64,000 nt of DNA from contig JAKLFE010000010.1 of NCBI GenBank assembly GCA_022711355.1, positions 1 through 64,000 of the forward strand. Direction: 5' to 3'. Source of the DNA: Spirochaetota bacterium (lineage in GTDB: Bacteria > Spirochaetota > Spirochaetia > Treponematales > Rectinemataceae). The first letter of the stretch is position 1. Each line of letters starts with the position of its first letter. This document shows positions 41,587-51,156 of the stretch, piece after piece. The notes under the pieces were generated by a model, which saw only the letters and a list, made by a program, of their open reading frames with translations, made no database searches and had not been told where the DNA came from. Made by a program: the position numbers and the translations under genes.

Positions 41587-42727
41587 AGGCGACGAGGGCC
41601 TGGCCCTCCTCCTGCGGGAGCGGCGCTCCCGCGGGAAGTCCATGCGCTACTGCGTCGTGGGCGCGGGCAACGGGGGGCTGGCGATGGCCGGCCACCTCGG
41701 CCTCATGGGCTTCCCCACGGCCCTCTACAACAGGACGGCGGCCAAGCTCGAGGCGGTGCGCTGGCACGGCGGCGTGCGGATCGAGGGGGCGGCCGCCGGC
41801 TTCGGGCGCGTCGACCTGGCGACCTCGGACATGGCCGAGGCCCTCGAGGGCGTGGACCTCGTCATGGTCGTCACCCCCTCGACGGCCCACCGCGAGCTGG
41901 CCGCCCTCATGGCGCCCCATCTCCAGGACGGGCAGATCGTCGTCCTCAATCCCGGCCGCACGGGAGGGGCCCTCGAGTTCAGCGCCACGCTCCGGGCCAA
42001 GGGAGCCCGGGGCCGGGCGATCATCGCCGAGGCCCAGACCTTCGTCTACGCTTCCAGGGCCACCTCGCGCCACGAGGCGCGGATCTTCTCCATCAAGAAC
42101 GGGGTGGCCCTCGCCGCCCTCCCCTCCTACTGGACCCCGGAGGTCCTCGCCTCCCTCGAGCCGGCCTACCCCCAGTTCAAGGCCGGGGGCAACGTCCTGG
42201 CCACGAGCATGGAGAACATCGGGGCCGTCTTCCACCCGGCCCTGACCATCCTCAACGCGGGCTGGATCGAGGGCACGGGCGGCGACTTCGACTACTACCT
42301 CCAGGGCATCACCCCCTCGATCGCCAAGGTCCTCGAGCGCGTCGACGAGGAGCGCCTCGCCGTGGCCCGGGCCCTCGGCGTGCGGAGCATGTCGGCGCGG
42401 GAGTGGCTCTACCTGAGCTACGACTCGCCCGGCGGCACCCTCTACGAGGCCATCGGCAACACCGAGGCCTACCGGGGGATCAAGGCCCCCGCGACCATAG
42501 CCCACCGCTACGTCTTCGAGGACCTGCCCATGAGCCTCGTGCCCATGGCTTCGCTCGGGGCCATGCTCGGCGTGCCGACCCCCACCATCGACATGGTCAT
42601 CGACCTGGGCTCCCTCATGCACGGCGTCGACTACCGCGCCCGCGGACGCACGGTCGAGAGCATGGGCCTCGCGGGGCTCTCCGTCCGCGAGATACACAGG
42701 ATCGTCACCGAGGAGGAAGGGGAATGA
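41576..42727 (+). CDS. octopine/nopaline-dehydrogenase-family enzyme
   Basis: A 383-residue (361 from ATG 41642) NAD(P)-dependent oxidoreductase. Rossmann motif YCVVGAGNGGLAMAGHL, then LVMVVTPSTAHRELA and the opine-dehydrogenase C-domain with NIGAVFHPALTILNAG, whose His/Asn pair is catalytic in octopine dehydrogenase. The family reductively couples an amino acid to a 2-oxo acid, or runs the reverse. ATG 41576, with GGGAGG 6 nt upstream, overlaps the mutase-like gene by 11 bp; the Rossmann fold starts at the later ATG. Confidence 0.85.
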   Translation: MGAKGDEGLALLLRERRSRGKSMRYCVVGAGNGGLAMAGHLGLMGFPTALYNRTAAKLEAVRWHGGVRIEGAAAGFGRVDLATSDMAEALEGVDLVMVVTPSTAHRELAALMAPHLQDGQIVVLNPGRTGGALEFSATLRAKGARGRAIIAEAQTFVYASRATSRHEARIFSIKNGVALAALPSYWTPEVLASLEPAYPQFKAGGNVLATSMENIGAVFHPALTILNAGWIEGTGGDFDYYLQGITPSIAKVLERVDEERLAVARALGVRSMSAREWLYLSYDSPGGTLYEAIGNTEAYRGIKAPATIAHRYVFEDLPMSLVPMASLGAMLGVPTPTIDMVIDLGSLMHGVDYRARGRTVESMGLAGLSVREIHRIVTEEEGE

Positions 42728-43410
42728 ACACGATAGGCGATACCATAGGCCGCTTCCTGGCCTCCATGCCGGGCTCTGCGGCGGCCCTCCTCATCCTCCT
42801 CGTCGGCTGGATCGCGGCGGCGGCCCTCCGCTTCCTCGTCTCCCGCCTCCTCGACCTCCTGCGCGTCGACCGCCTGAGCGAGCGCACCGGCTTCGCCGAG
42901 TTCCTCCGCAAGGGCGGGACCACGCGCCCGGCCTCCCGGCTCGCCGGCATCGTGGCCTACTGGATCGTCCTCCTCGTCGCCCTCTTCGACGCGGCCAAGG
43001 CCATGGACCCGCGCATCGCCGCCGCCCTCTCCGAGCGGGCCATAGGCCTCCTGCCGAACCTCTTCGCGGCCCTCATCATCGTGGTCGTCGGCGGCATCCT
43101 CGTCGCCTTCCTGGCCAACTTCGCCACGACGATAGCGCGCAACGCGGCGATGCCCCACGCCGCCCTCCTGTCGCGCTCGATCAAGGGCGTAGGCTACCTC
43201 ATCATCGCCACGGTCGCCCTCGAGCAGGCCGGCCTCGGCCAGACCGCCCTCAGCACCATGTTCCTCCTCCTCTTCGGGGCCGCGGCCTTCGGCCTCGCCC
43301 TGGCCTTCGGCCTTGGGGGCAAGGAGCTCGCGCGCGGGGCGATCGAGCGCTTCCTGCGCAACCTGCGCGAGCGCGAGCGCGGCTCCCGGGGCGGCGACCT
43401 GGAGGGCTGA
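42724..43410 (+). CDS. MscS-type membrane protein, transmembrane part only
   Basis: A 228-residue membrane protein with about five helices in a repeated pattern. The last helix, AFGLALAFGLGGKELARGAIERFL, matches the pore helix of MscS-like channels and CmpX-type proteins, but the cytoplasmic beta domain of MscS is absent. It could be an osmotic or small-ion channel. The ATG overlaps the dehydrogenase stop (ATGA) with GAGGAAGG upstream, so it belongs to the LysR-linked operon, possibly as an effector of export. Confidence 0.78.
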   Translation: MNTIGDTIGRFLASMPGSAAALLILLVGWIAAAALRFLVSRLLDLLRVDRLSERTGFAEFLRKGGTTRPASRLAGIVAYWIVLLVALFDAAKAMDPRIAAALSERAIGLLPNLFAALIIVVVGGILVAFLANFATTIARNAAMPHAALLSRSIKGVGYLIIATVALEQAGLGQTALSTMFLLLFGAAAFGLALAFGLGGKELARGAIERFLRNLRERERGSRGGDLEG

Positions 43411-43480
43411 GCGAGCGGGCGCAGCACCGGCGCCCCGGGCCCGCCTTCCTTCGCGGAGGGCTTTCCGCTACACTCATCTC

Positions 43481-44164
43481 GTGCCTATCGACCGATCCCT
43501 CCTTTCCCGAGGCCTCGCGGCCCTCGGCCTCCCCTCCGAGGGCGAGCTCGCGGACCGGCTCGCGCGCTACCTCGCCGAGATCGAGCTGTGGAACCCGGCC
43601 TACGGCCTGGTCAAGGCCAGCCCCGAGGAGCTCGTGACCAAGCACGCCCTCGACAGCCTCGCCCCCCTGGCCCTGATCCGCTCCCTCCTCCCCGCCCCCG
43701 CCGCCGCCTCCTTCGGCCTCCCGCCCCGGAGGCCCCGCCTGGCCGACCTCGGCACGGGGGCGGGCCTGCCCGGCATACCCCTGGCCCTCGCGCTGCCCGA
43801 GGTCGACGTAGACCTCGTGGACCGCATGGGCAAGCGGATCCGCTTCCTCGAGAACATGGCCGCCCTCCTGCCCCTGCCCAACGCGCGCGTGGTCCAGTCC
43901 GAGGTCGAGCGGGCCGCGGGTCCCTACGACCTCGTGACCTTCCGCGCCTTCCGTCCCTTCGAGCGCCGCCTCTTCGCCTCGGTCTTCGCGTTGTGCGACG
44001 CCGAAGGCGCCGTCGTCGCGTACAAAGGCCGCAAGGACAAGGCCCGGGAAGAGCTGGCCGAGATCGAGGGGCTGTACGCGAGCGCCGAGATCCTGCCGAT
44101 CGAGGTGCCGATGCTGGCCGAGGAGCGCTGCGCCGTCGTGCTGCGCCCGGCGCGGCGGGGCTGA
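43481..44164 (+). CDS. rsmG: 16S rRNA (guanine-527-N7)-methyltransferase
   Basis: A 227-residue RsmG (GidB). N-terminal helices with ELWNPAYGLVKASPEELVTKHALDSL, the SAM-binding LADLGTGAGLPGIPLALALP (about 85-104), VDLVDRMGKRIRFL and YDLVTFRAFRPFERRL are the family hallmarks. It methylates G527 in 16S rRNA. GTG start; TACACT (43469-43474) ends 6 nt before it and there is no nearby ribosome-binding site, suggesting a leaderless message. Confidence 0.93.
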   Translation: MPIDRSLLSRGLAALGLPSEGELADRLARYLAEIELWNPAYGLVKASPEELVTKHALDSLAPLALIRSLLPAPAAASFGLPPRRPRLADLGTGAGLPGIPLALALPEVDVDLVDRMGKRIRFLENMAALLPLPNARVVQSEVERAAGPYDLVTFRAFRPFERRLFASVFALCDAEGAVVAYKGRKDKAREELAEIEGLYASAEILPIEVPMLAEERCAVVLRPARRG

Positions 44165-44212
44165 AAAGGCCCGCGCGCGCCGGCATCCGCGGCCCGGCGA
44201 GGCCGCGAGGGC

Positions 44213-44241
44213 AAAAAAAAGCCCGGGCCTGCGCCCGGGCT
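44213..44241 (-). terminator. intrinsic terminator of the rfb operon
   Basis: On the minus strand AGCCCGGGC-GCAG-GCCCGGGCT is followed by a run of eight T, 39 bp after the rfbB stop. The A-run on the plus strand also lies downstream of rsmG. Confidence 0.9.
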
Positions 44242-44279
44242 CGCGTCGGGCGGCTGGGCCGCCCAGGCTCGCGCGCCGC

Positions 44280-45350
44280 CTAGCGGCGCGCGTAGTTCTT
44301 GTCCATCCAGCTCCGGTACTCCCCCGAGCGCACCCTCTCGCACCAGTCGCGGTGCCCCAGGTACCAGCGCACCGTCGAGCGCAGGCCCTCGTCGAAGCTC
44401 ATCGCCCGCTCCCAGCCGAGCTCGGACTTCAGGCGCGAGCAGTCGATGGCGTAGCGCCGGTCGTGGCCGGGCCGGTCCTTCACGTGGGTCACGAGGGAAC
44501 GGAGCTTCTCCGGGTCCAGGCCGGCCTCCTCGGCCACGAGCTCGATGAGGCGGCCGAGGAGGCGGACGTTCTCCCACTCGTTCTCGCCGCCGATGCAGTA
44601 GGTCCGGCCGGCCCGGCCCTCGCGCATGACGAGCCAGACCGCGGCGTTGTGGTCCTCGACGTGGATCCAGTCGCGGACCTGCTTGCCGTCGCCGTAGACC
44701 GGCAGGCTCTTTCCCTCGAGCATGTTGAGGATCATGAGGGGGACGAGCTTCTCGGGGAACTGGTAGGGCCCGTAGTTGTTCGAGCAGTTCGAGATCGTGG
44801 CCGGGAGGCCGTAGGTGTGGCCGTAGGCCCGCACGAGCTGGTCGCTCCCGGCCTTGCTCGCCGAGTAGGGCGAGCGGGGATCGTAGGGGGTCTCCTCGCT
44901 GAAAGAGCCCCCCTCGCCGAGGGAGCCGAAGACCTCGTCGGTGCTCACGTGGTGGAACAGGACGTCGGAGCGGTCCTTCCAGGCGGCGCGGGCCGCCTCG
45001 AGGAGGTTGAAGGTGCCCATGAGGTTGGTCGTCACGAAGTCGGCGGGGCCGAGGATCGAGCGGTCGACGTGGCTCTCGGCCGCGAAGTGGACGATCGCGT
45101 CGGGCTTATGCCGCTCGAAGGCCGCCTGCACGGCGGCGAGGTCGCGGATGTCGGCCTTCTCGAAGAAGTAGCGCGAGCCGCCCAGGGAGGCCTCGATATC
45201 GGCGAGGTTCTCGGGGTTGCCCGCGTAGGTCAGGGCGTCGAGGTTGACCACCCGCCCCTGGAAATCCTCGCGCCCGAGGAGGTAGCGGATGAAGTTCGAG
45301 CCGATGAAGCCGGAACCGCCGGTGACGAGGATCGTCTTGAAGGAGCGCAT
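44280..45350 (-). CDS. rfbB: dTDP-glucose 4,6-dehydratase
   Basis: A 356-residue extended SDR enzyme, second step of dTDP-L-rhamnose synthesis. NAD motif TGGSGFIGSNF, substrate region STDEVFGSLG, catalytic YSASKAGSD and the dehydratase Asp/Glu pair in TDEVFG are all visible. ATG at 45350 starts MRSFKTILVTGG; AGGAAGG lies about 10 nt upstream. Last gene of the operon rfbA-rfbC-rfbD-rfbB. Confidence 0.96.
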   Translation of the reverse strand: MRSFKTILVTGGSGFIGSNFIRYLLGREDFQGRVVNLDALTYAGNPENLADIEASLGGSRYFFEKADIRDLAAVQAAFERHKPDAIVHFAAESHVDRSILGPADFVTTNLMGTFNLLEAARAAWKDRSDVLFHHVSTDEVFGSLGEGGSFSEETPYDPRSPYSASKAGSDQLVRAYGHTYGLPATISNCSNNYGPYQFPEKLVPLMILNMLEGKSLPVYGDGKQVRDWIHVEDHNAAVWLVMREGRAGRTYCIGGENEWENVRLLGRLIELVAEEAGLDPEKLRSLVTHVKDRPGHDRRYAIDCSRLKSELGWERAMSFDEGLRSTVRWYLGHRDWCERVRSGEYRSWMDKNYARR

Positions 45351-45370
45351 GTGGTGTATACCTTCCTCTC

Positions 45371-46252
45371 TCACGCCGCGGGCATGCCCCGCTCGCGCAG
45401 GTCGCGGATGAAACGGCCCAGGCTCTCGCGCCAATCGGGGGGCGCGATGCCGAGGACCGACCTGATCTTTTCCTTGGATAGGACGGAATAGGCGGGCCGA
45501 CGGACCTTGGAGGGGTACTGGTCGGTCGAGAGGGGGCGCAGCCGAGGCTCCCGGGCCAGGAGCCGGGCCTCGAGGGCGAGCCTCAGTATCTCCCGCGCGA
45601 ACTCGTACCAGCTCGTCTCGCCCTCGTCGGTGAAGTGATAGGTGCCGTAGGCCGCGGAGCCCGACTCGACGATCCGCGCTATGGCGCCGGCCAGGTCGCG
45701 GGCCCAGGTCGGGCTGCCCACCTGGTCGGCGACGACGCCCAGCTCCTCGCGCTCCGCCATGAGCTTGAGCATGGAATAGACGAAGTTCTTGCCGTGGCGG
45801 CCGTAGAGCCAGGCCGTCCGGACGATGAAATGGCGATCCCAGGCCGCCCTGAGGAGGGCCTCGCCCTCGGCCTTGGTGCGGCCGTAGGCGCAGGCGGGCC
45901 CGATGGGGTCCTCCTCGCGATAGGGCCTCGTCCCGGCCCCGTCGAAGACGTAGTCCGTGGAGACGTGGACGAGGGAGGCGCCGAGGCGCGCGGCCAGCCG
46001 GGCCAGGGCCCCGACCCCCGCGGCGTTGACGCGCCTGGCGAGCTCCTCCTCCTCCTCGGCCCGGTCCACGGCGGTGTAGGCCGAGCAGTTGACGATCCAG
46101 TCGACGCGCTTGCCCGCCGCCGCCGCCTCCAGGGCCGCGGGGTCGGCGATATCGCAGTCCCGGTCGGTGCCGAAAGACTCCATCCCGAGCTCGGAGAGGC
46201 GCAGCTCGAGCTCGGTCCCGAGCATCCCCTTGTTGCCGACGATCCAGATCAC
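45371..46252 (-). CDS. rfbD: dTDP-4-dehydrorhamnose reductase
   Basis: A 293-residue SDR reductase forming dTDP-L-rhamnose. N-terminal NADPH motif IVGNKGMLG, VNCSAYTAVDRAEEE, HVSTDYVFDGAG and the catalytic YGRTKAEGE are standard. Lies 10 bp after rfbC and 20 bp before rfbB. Confidence 0.95.
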   Translation of the reverse strand: MIWIVGNKGMLGTELELRLSELGMESFGTDRDCDIADPAALEAAAAGKRVDWIVNCSAYTAVDRAEEEEELARRVNAAGVGALARLAARLGASLVHVSTDYVFDGAGTRPYREEDPIGPACAYGRTKAEGEALLRAAWDRHFIVRTAWLYGRHGKNFVYSMLKLMAEREELGVVADQVGSPTWARDLAGAIARIVESGSAAYGTYHFTDEGETSWYEFAREILRLALEARLLAREPRLRPLSTDQYPSKVRRPAYSVLSKEKIRSVLGIAPPDWRESLGRFIRDLRERGMPAA

Positions 46253-46262
46253 GGCGCGCTCC

Positions 46263-46811
46263 TCATCCGAAGAGCTCGGCCTCGCCGAGCCCGGGCAGGG
46301 ACGCGTCCTTGGGCGACACGAGGACCTCGCGGATCGGCCAGCCCACGGCGAGCTCGGTATCGTCCCAGCGGATGCCCCGCTCGCTGGCCTTGTCGTACTC
46401 GGCCGTGCACTTATAGGCGAGGTGGGCGGTCTCGCTCAGGGCCACGAAGCCGTGGGCGAAGCCGGGGGGGATCCAGAGCATGGCGTTGTTCTCGTCGGAC
46501 AGCTCCGTGCCGAGCCACCTCCGGAAGGTGGGAGAGGAGGGGCGGAGGTCGACGGCCACGTCCCAGACCCGCCCCAGGAGGACCCGCACGAGCTTGCCCT
46601 GGGCGAAGGGCGGGAGCTGGTAGTGCAGGCCGCGGAGGGTCCCGCGCGAGGAGCGCGAGTGGTTGTCCTGGACGAAGTCGGCGCCGATGCCGGCGGCGGC
46701 GAACTCCGAGCGCTTGTAGGTCTCCAGGAAGAAGCCCCGCTCGTCGGGGAAGACCCGCGGCTGGACGAGCGCGAGCCCGGGGATCCCGAGCTCCTTGAAG
46801 GTGAAGCTCAT
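46263..46811 (-). CDS. rfbC: dTDP-4-dehydrorhamnose 3,5-epimerase
   Basis: A 182-residue cupin epimerase. Seen: [37 protein letters not shown] with its catalytic His, [13 protein letters not shown]-type segment ([15 protein letters not shown]) and [19 protein letters not shown]. The ATG overlaps the rfbA stop (ATGA). Confidence 0.95.
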   Translation of the reverse strand: MSFTFKELGIPGLALVQPRVFPDERGFFLETYKRSEFAAAGIGADFVQDNHSRSSRGTLRGLHYQLPPFAQGKLVRVLLGRVWDVAVDLRPSSPTFRRWLGTELSDENNAMLWIPPGFAHGFVALSETAHLAYKCTAEYDKASERGIRWDDTELAVGWPIREVLVSPKDASLPGLGEAELFG

Positions 46812-47689
46812 TCCGGCGCGACCCGCTCGGACGCGATCCGCGAAAGGTATTCCCCGTAGGCCGATTTGCCCAGGGACTCCGCCAGGCGGGCGAACTGCGC
46901 GTGGTCGATGAATCCCATGCGATAGGCGATCTCCTCGACGCAGGCGACCTTCAGCCCCTGGCGGTCCTGGATGGTCTTGATGTAGGCGGTCGCGTCGGCC
47001 AGCGAGTCGTGGGTGCCCGTGTCGAGCCAGGCGTAGCCGCGGCCCATGAGCTTGACCTTGAGGCGCCCGCGGCGGAGGTACTCCTTGTTCACGTCGGTGA
47101 TCTCGTACTCCCCCCGGGCGGAGGGCCTCAAGGACTTGGCGATGGGCACGACCTCCTTGTCGTAGAAGTAGAGCCCCACCACCGCGTAGTTCGACTTCGG
47201 CTCGGCCGGCTTCTCCTCGATGGAGACCACCTTGCCGTCGGGGCCGAATTCCGCCACCCCGTAGCGCTCCGGATCGTTGACGTAGTAGCCGAAGACCACG
47301 CCGCCTTCCTTCTCCGCGGCGGCCTCCTTGAGGAGCTCGGAGAAGCCCTGGCCGTGGAAGATGTTGTCGCCGAGCACGAGGCAGACGCTGTCGCCGCCTA
47401 TGAACTCCTCGCCGAGGACGAAGGCCTGGGCCAGGCCGTTCGGCCGCTCCTGGACCTTGTACTCGAAGCGCATGCCGAGCCTGCTCCCGTCCCCGAGGAG
47501 CCTCTCGAAGAGGGGCGTCGATTCCGGCGTCGAGATGACGAGGACCTCCCTGATCCCGGCGAGCATGAGGGCCGAGAGGGGGTAGTAGATCATCGGCTTG
47601 TCGTAGATGGGCAGGAGCTGCTTGCAGACCACCTGCGTGGCGGGGAAGAGCCGGGTACCGGCGCCGCCGGCCAGGATGATGCCTTTCAA
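46808..47689 (-). CDS. rfbA: glucose-1-phosphate thymidylyltransferase
   Basis: A 293-residue nucleotidyltransferase, first step to dTDP-rhamnose. Motifs [44 protein letters not shown] and [20 protein letters not shown] are conserved. The start is set at TTG 47689: the perfect GGAGGTG lies 6 nt upstream and homologues begin at exactly this lysine-glycine. The ATG at 47704 would place the ribosome-binding site inside the gene. Confidence 0.95.
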   Translation of the reverse strand: MKGIILAGGAGTRLFPATQVVCKQLLPIYDKPMIYYPLSALMLAGIREVLVISTPESTPLFERLLGDGSRLGMRFEYKVQERPNGLAQAFVLGEEFIGGDSVCLVLGDNIFHGQGFSELLKEAAAEKEGGVVFGYYVNDPERYGVAEFGPDGKVVSIEEKPAEPKSNYAVVGLYFYDKEVVPIAKSLRPSARGEYEITDVNKEYLRRGRLKVKLMGRGYAWLDTGTHDSLADATAYIKTIQDRQGLKVACVEEIAYRMGFIDHAQFARLAESLGKSAYGEYLSRIASERVAPE

Positions 47690-47792
47690 GTCTATCACCT
47701 CCATGGAACAGAATGCGCTCGAGCGCGCTCGACGCGGATGCGCGAGCCGGGGCGGGATGGGCTTCGAGGCCCTCGGCGCCGAGGCTTCGCCC

Positions 47793-49175
47793 TCACTCGG
47801 CGAGCATGCCCTTGGCCCGGGTATCGATGGTGTTGAGCAGCTGCATGAGCGAGGACTTCTCGATGAGGTCGAGCAGGCGCGCCTCGACGAAGCGCTTGGC
47901 CTCGTCGGAGAAGGTGCCGGCGCTGATGCAGTAGCCCTTGCCGGCCTTGAGGTCCTTGACCCGCGCGTGGAAGTCGCGCACCGCGATCTCGCCGACCGTG
48001 CCCTGGGAGCGGATGAAGCGGAAGAGGATGACGTCGGACCACTTGGTGGTCTCGACCTCGGCGAGGATGTCGGCGTACTCGTTGCCCTGCACGGAGATGT
48101 CGGTGATCTTCACCTTCGCCTTGGGGAAGAACATGAGGGAGATCTTGCGGCAGAGGGTCACGAAGTCGCTCGTCGAGCCGAGGAGGAAGGTCTGGAGGTT
48201 CCGGTTGGAGTTGAGCTCCTTGTACTTCGCCAGGAGGGCGGGCACGTCCTTGTAGTTGGGGTAGACCGCCTGGATCTCGCCCAGGAGGGCGACCGCCCTC
48301 CCGATGTCCTGGGTCTTGAGGTAGGCGGCGGAGAGGCGGTACTTGAGCTCGACGACCGTCTCGATCCTCACGTTCTGGTGCTTGAGGCCGAGCTCGAAGT
48401 CGGCTATCGCGCGGTCGTGGAGGCGCTGGTTCAGGTGGACGGTGCCCGCGAAGAGGGCGGCCTGGGGCCCGAGGTCGGGGTCGGCGCGGAGGTGGGTGAA
48501 TATCTTGAGGGCCTGGTCGAGGTTCCCCAGCTCGTAGTAGCACTCGGCCGCCGCGAAGAGGGACTCCTTGTCGCCGGGCTCGAGGTCCATGGCCTTGCGC
48601 AGGGCGGCGAGGGCCTCCTTGTACAGCTTGATCTTGAAGCAGGAGTGGCCGAGGTAGCGCAGGGTCATGGCGTGCTCGGGATTCTGCTGGGAGGCCTGCT
48701 TGAGGAGGGCCACCGACTTCTCGTAGGCGCGGCGCTGGAACTCGAGGTAGCCCAGGTTGAAGTTGACGTCGAAGTCGTCCTGGCGGAAGGTCCGCGCGAT
48801 GGCGAGGCCCTTATAGGCCTCCTCGAGGCGGCCGAGCTTGAGGGCGGAGACGCCGAAGCGGGCGTTGGCCGTAAACTCGTCCACCTCGGGATTGCCGGCC
48901 CCGGACTCGGCCAGGGTCTCGTAGAGCTTCATGGCCCGTTCCCAGTTCTGCTCGAGCCAGGCTATGTCGCCCAGGGCGGCCAGGGCCTCGGGGTCCTTGG
49001 GGTTGGAGGCCAGGCGCCGGTTGGCCTCCTTGAGGGTCTGGGCCTTGTCCTTGACGTGGAGGTGCTTGCCGCCGCGGCCGATCGGCTCGCCGCGGCGGGC
49101 CGTGGCGATGAGGATGCCGCCGATCGCGAAGCTGAGGAGCACGACGGCGACGACGGCGACCGGGAATATGCCCAT
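47793..49175 (-). CDS. membrane-anchored TPR protein with nuclease-fold-like C domain
   Basis: A 460-residue protein: one N-terminal membrane helix ([20 protein letters not shown]), about seven tetratricopeptide repeats (about 50-330; [24 protein letters not shown] and similar), and a C-terminal alpha/beta domain of about 110 residues ([21 protein letters not shown], then [44 protein letters not shown] in pieces) that resembles the Mrr-type restriction-endonuclease fold without a clear catalytic set. Probably a cytoplasm-facing scaffold. TACACT lies 8 nt before the ATG. It precedes the rfb operon by 88-103 bp. Confidence 0.8.
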   Translation of the reverse strand: MGIFPVAVVAVVLLSFAIGGILIATARRGEPIGRGGKHLHVKDKAQTLKEANRRLASNPKDPEALAALGDIAWLEQNWERAMKLYETLAESGAGNPEVDEFTANARFGVSALKLGRLEEAYKGLAIARTFRQDDFDVNFNLGYLEFQRRAYEKSVALLKQASQQNPEHAMTLRYLGHSCFKIKLYKEALAALRKAMDLEPGDKESLFAAAECYYELGNLDQALKIFTHLRADPDLGPQAALFAGTVHLNQRLHDRAIADFELGLKHQNVRIETVVELKYRLSAAYLKTQDIGRAVALLGEIQAVYPNYKDVPALLAKYKELNSNRNLQTFLLGSTSDFVTLCRKISLMFFPKAKVKITDISVQGNEYADILAEVETTKWSDVILFRFIRSQGTVGEIAVRDFHARVKDLKAGKGYCISAGTFSDEAKRFVEARLLDLIEKSSLMQLLNTIDTRAKGMLAE

Positions 49176-49206
49176 GGGGTAATAGTGTAACGCGCCTCAG
49201 GCCCTG

Positions 49207-49944
49207 TCAACCCGAGCCGGCCCCGCGAATTCGCCTGAGGACGGCGCGCTCGAGCTCGCGGAGGGTCCTCGCCAGGTCCCCCGAGCCGAAGGTCCGCATG
49301 ACGAACTCCTGGCCGGGCAGGGTCGGGGGCACGCAGGACTCGAGCTCGTAGCTGATATAGGTCAGGCTCCCCTCCCCGTCCGACTCGTCGCGGAGGAACC
49401 AGGAGCCCCGGGTGGAGATGAGGGACCCGTCCGAGCCGATGGCCTCGAAGCCGCAGCGGGCCTCGCCGGGACAGCTTCGCTCGAGGGTCGATCGGAAGGT
49501 GGCGACGGAGCGGAAGCGGAGCCCGAGGGCCTTGATCACGGTCCGCTGCTCGGTGACGACCGCGTCGCCCTCCCTCGAGAGGACGAGGACCGCCTCGATC
49601 CGCGAGAAGACCGCCGGGGAGCCCTCGAAGTCGCGGAGGGTCGCCAGGACCTCCTCGAGGGGGGCGGGGACGGCGGTCTCGAAGCGGGCCCGCAGGGCGA
49701 TGCCCTCGGGCTCGGAGCTCCGCGATACGGCGAATTCGAGCTCCCGCTCCCTGCCCACGAGCTCGCGGGGCGGGAGGGGGCGGCGATCCTGGCGGCCCTC
49801 GGCCCGGGCCGGATGGCCGGCGAGGGCCAGGAGGCAGGAGAGGGCGGCGAGGAGGGCCCGTCGATTGTCCCTCCCGAGCGCGGCGGCTATAATCGTGAGG
49901 CCGCCGCGGGACAGGCCAGCGGGGGCGAACGGCGAAACGCGCAA
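49207..49944 (-). CDS. START/SRPBCC-like secreted protein, start uncertain
   Basis: A roughly 245-residue protein with a signal peptide (RRALLAALSCLLALAGHPARA) and a START-like lipid-binding fold: VSRSSEPEGIALRARFETAVPAPLEEVLATLRDFEG, FSRIEAVLVLSREGDAVVTEQ, and the C-terminal helix SGDLARTLRELERAV. No ATG or GTG lies close before the signal peptide; TTG at 49944 is given as the first usable start. A paralogue lies at 51114-51791 on the far side of the glycosyltransferase. Probably moves or binds a lipid or polyisoprenoid in the periplasm. Confidence 0.65.
   Translation of the reverse strand: MRVSPFAPAGLSRGGLTIIAAALGRDNRRALLAALSCLLALAGHPARAEGRQDRRPLPPRELVGRERELEFAVSRSSEPEGIALRARFETAVPAPLEEVLATLRDFEGSPAVFSRIEAVLVLSREGDAVVTEQRTVIKALGLRFRSVATFRSTLERSCPGEARCGFEAIGSDGSLISTRGSWFLRDESDGEGSLTYISYELESCVPPTLPGQEFVMRTFGSGDLARTLRELERAVLRRIRGAGSG
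49865..49893 (+). promoter_or_regulatory. promoter of the GT4 glycosyltransferase gene
   Basis: TTGTCC (49865-49870), 17-bp spacer, TATAAT (49888-49893). It lies inside the 5' end of the opposing START-like gene as annotated, another hint that that gene's start is unusual. Confidence 0.7.
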
Positions 49945-49962
49945 CCTAGAGGAGCCCGCCCG

Positions 49963-51156
49963 GTGAGGATCGCCCTGGTTTCCGACAGCTACTGGCCCCG
50001 CGTGAACGGGGTCAGCGTCTCCGTCCAATCCTTCAGGGAGGAATTCGAGCGGCGCGGCCACGACGCCCGGATCTTCTGCCCCGCCTATCCCGAGAGCCGC
50101 GGGCCCTCGCCCGCGGAACGAAACGTCCACCGCTACCCCTCCATGCCGGCGGCCTTCTCCAAGGAGGACCGCCTCATCCTGCTGCATCAGATACCCGATC
50201 TCTTCCGCGACCTCGACGACTTCCGGCCCGAGGTCATCCATATAAACACCGAGTTCACCATGGCCATAGCCGCCAAGCTCTACGCCCGGCGGCGCGGCTA
50301 TCCCGTCCTCGTCACGGCCCATACCGACTACGAGGACTACATTTCCAACTACGTCCGGCACGTCGATCCGCGGGCCCTCCGGGCCCTGGCCCGCTTCGTC
50401 ATGCGGCGGATATTCGAGTCGGCCGATATCCTCGTCACGCCCTCGGCGGCCATGGAGCGCAAGCTCGCCGGCTACGGGGTCGGCAAGGCCTTCCACGTGA
50501 TCCCGACGGGGATCCCCGCCCTCTTCGCGCCCCTTCCCCGCGGCGAGGTCGCCGCCTACCGGGCTCGCCTCGACGCGCGCTTCCCGCGCCTCGCGGGGAA
50601 GCGCCTCCTGGTCTTCGCGGGCCGCGTCACCGAGGAGAAGGACGTCGGCTTCCTCCTGCCCGTGCTCGAGCGGGTGGACGCCGCCCTGGGCGGGGTCGCC
50701 CTCCTCGTGGCCGGGGACGGGCCGGGCAAGGCCGCCCTGGCCGCCGCGGTCGAGCGCCGGGGCCTCACGGGCAAGGTCGCCTTCATGGGCTACGTGCCCC
50801 GCTCCGAGCTCCCCCTGGTCTACGGGGCGGGCGCGGTCTTCGCCTTCCCCTCGCGCACCGAGACCCTGGGCCTGTGCACCATCGAGGCCATGGCCTCGGG
50901 CCTGCCCGTGGTGGCGATCGGCGAGATGGGCACCCGCGACGTCATGCAGGGCGACCACGGCGGCTTCATGGTCGAAGGCGACCCGGGCGAGTTCGCGGAG
51001 GCGGTCCTGCGCCTCCTGCGCGACGAGGAGCTCCGCGCCGCCAAGTCGGCCGAGGCCGTGGCCTGGTCCCGCCGCTTCGGCATCGAGGCCGCGGCCCGGA
51101 GCCTCCTCGAGGTCTACGAGGAAGCCGCGGCCCTGCGCGCGGGCCCGCGGGACTGA
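49963..51156 (+). CDS. GT4 glycosyltransferase, diacylglycerol-glucosyltransferase-like
   Basis: A 397-residue GT-B enzyme. N-terminal RIALVSDSYWPRVNGVSVSV with the membrane-type GT4 pattern, HTDYEDYISNYVR, and C-terminal LVFAGRVTEEKDVGFLLPVLE and FPSRTETLGLCTIEAMASGLPVVA, the EX7E region. The start resembles alpha-glucosyl-diacylglycerol synthases, so a glycolipid product is likely. GTG start with GGAG 8 nt upstream. Its end overlaps the second START-like gene by 43 bp. Confidence 0.88.
   Translation: MRIALVSDSYWPRVNGVSVSVQSFREEFERRGHDARIFCPAYPESRGPSPAERNVHRYPSMPAAFSKEDRLILLHQIPDLFRDLDDFRPEVIHINTEFTMAIAAKLYARRRGYPVLVTAHTDYEDYISNYVRHVDPRALRALARFVMRRIFESADILVTPSAAMERKLAGYGVGKAFHVIPTGIPALFAPLPRGEVAAYRARLDARFPRLAGKRLLVFAGRVTEEKDVGFLLPVLERVDAALGGVALLVAGDGPGKAALAAAVERRGLTGKVAFMGYVPRSELPLVYGAGAVFAFPSRTETLGLCTIEAMASGLPVVAIGEMGTRDVMQGDHGGFMVEGDPGEFAEAVLRLLRDEELRAAKSAEAVAWSRRFGIEAAARSLLEVYEEAAALRAGPRD

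Noticed and set aside
39372-42245. 957-codon plus-strand frame
   Set aside because: Pro/Arg/Ser-rich out-of-frame reading of the ATP-grasp, mutase-like and dehydrogenase genes.
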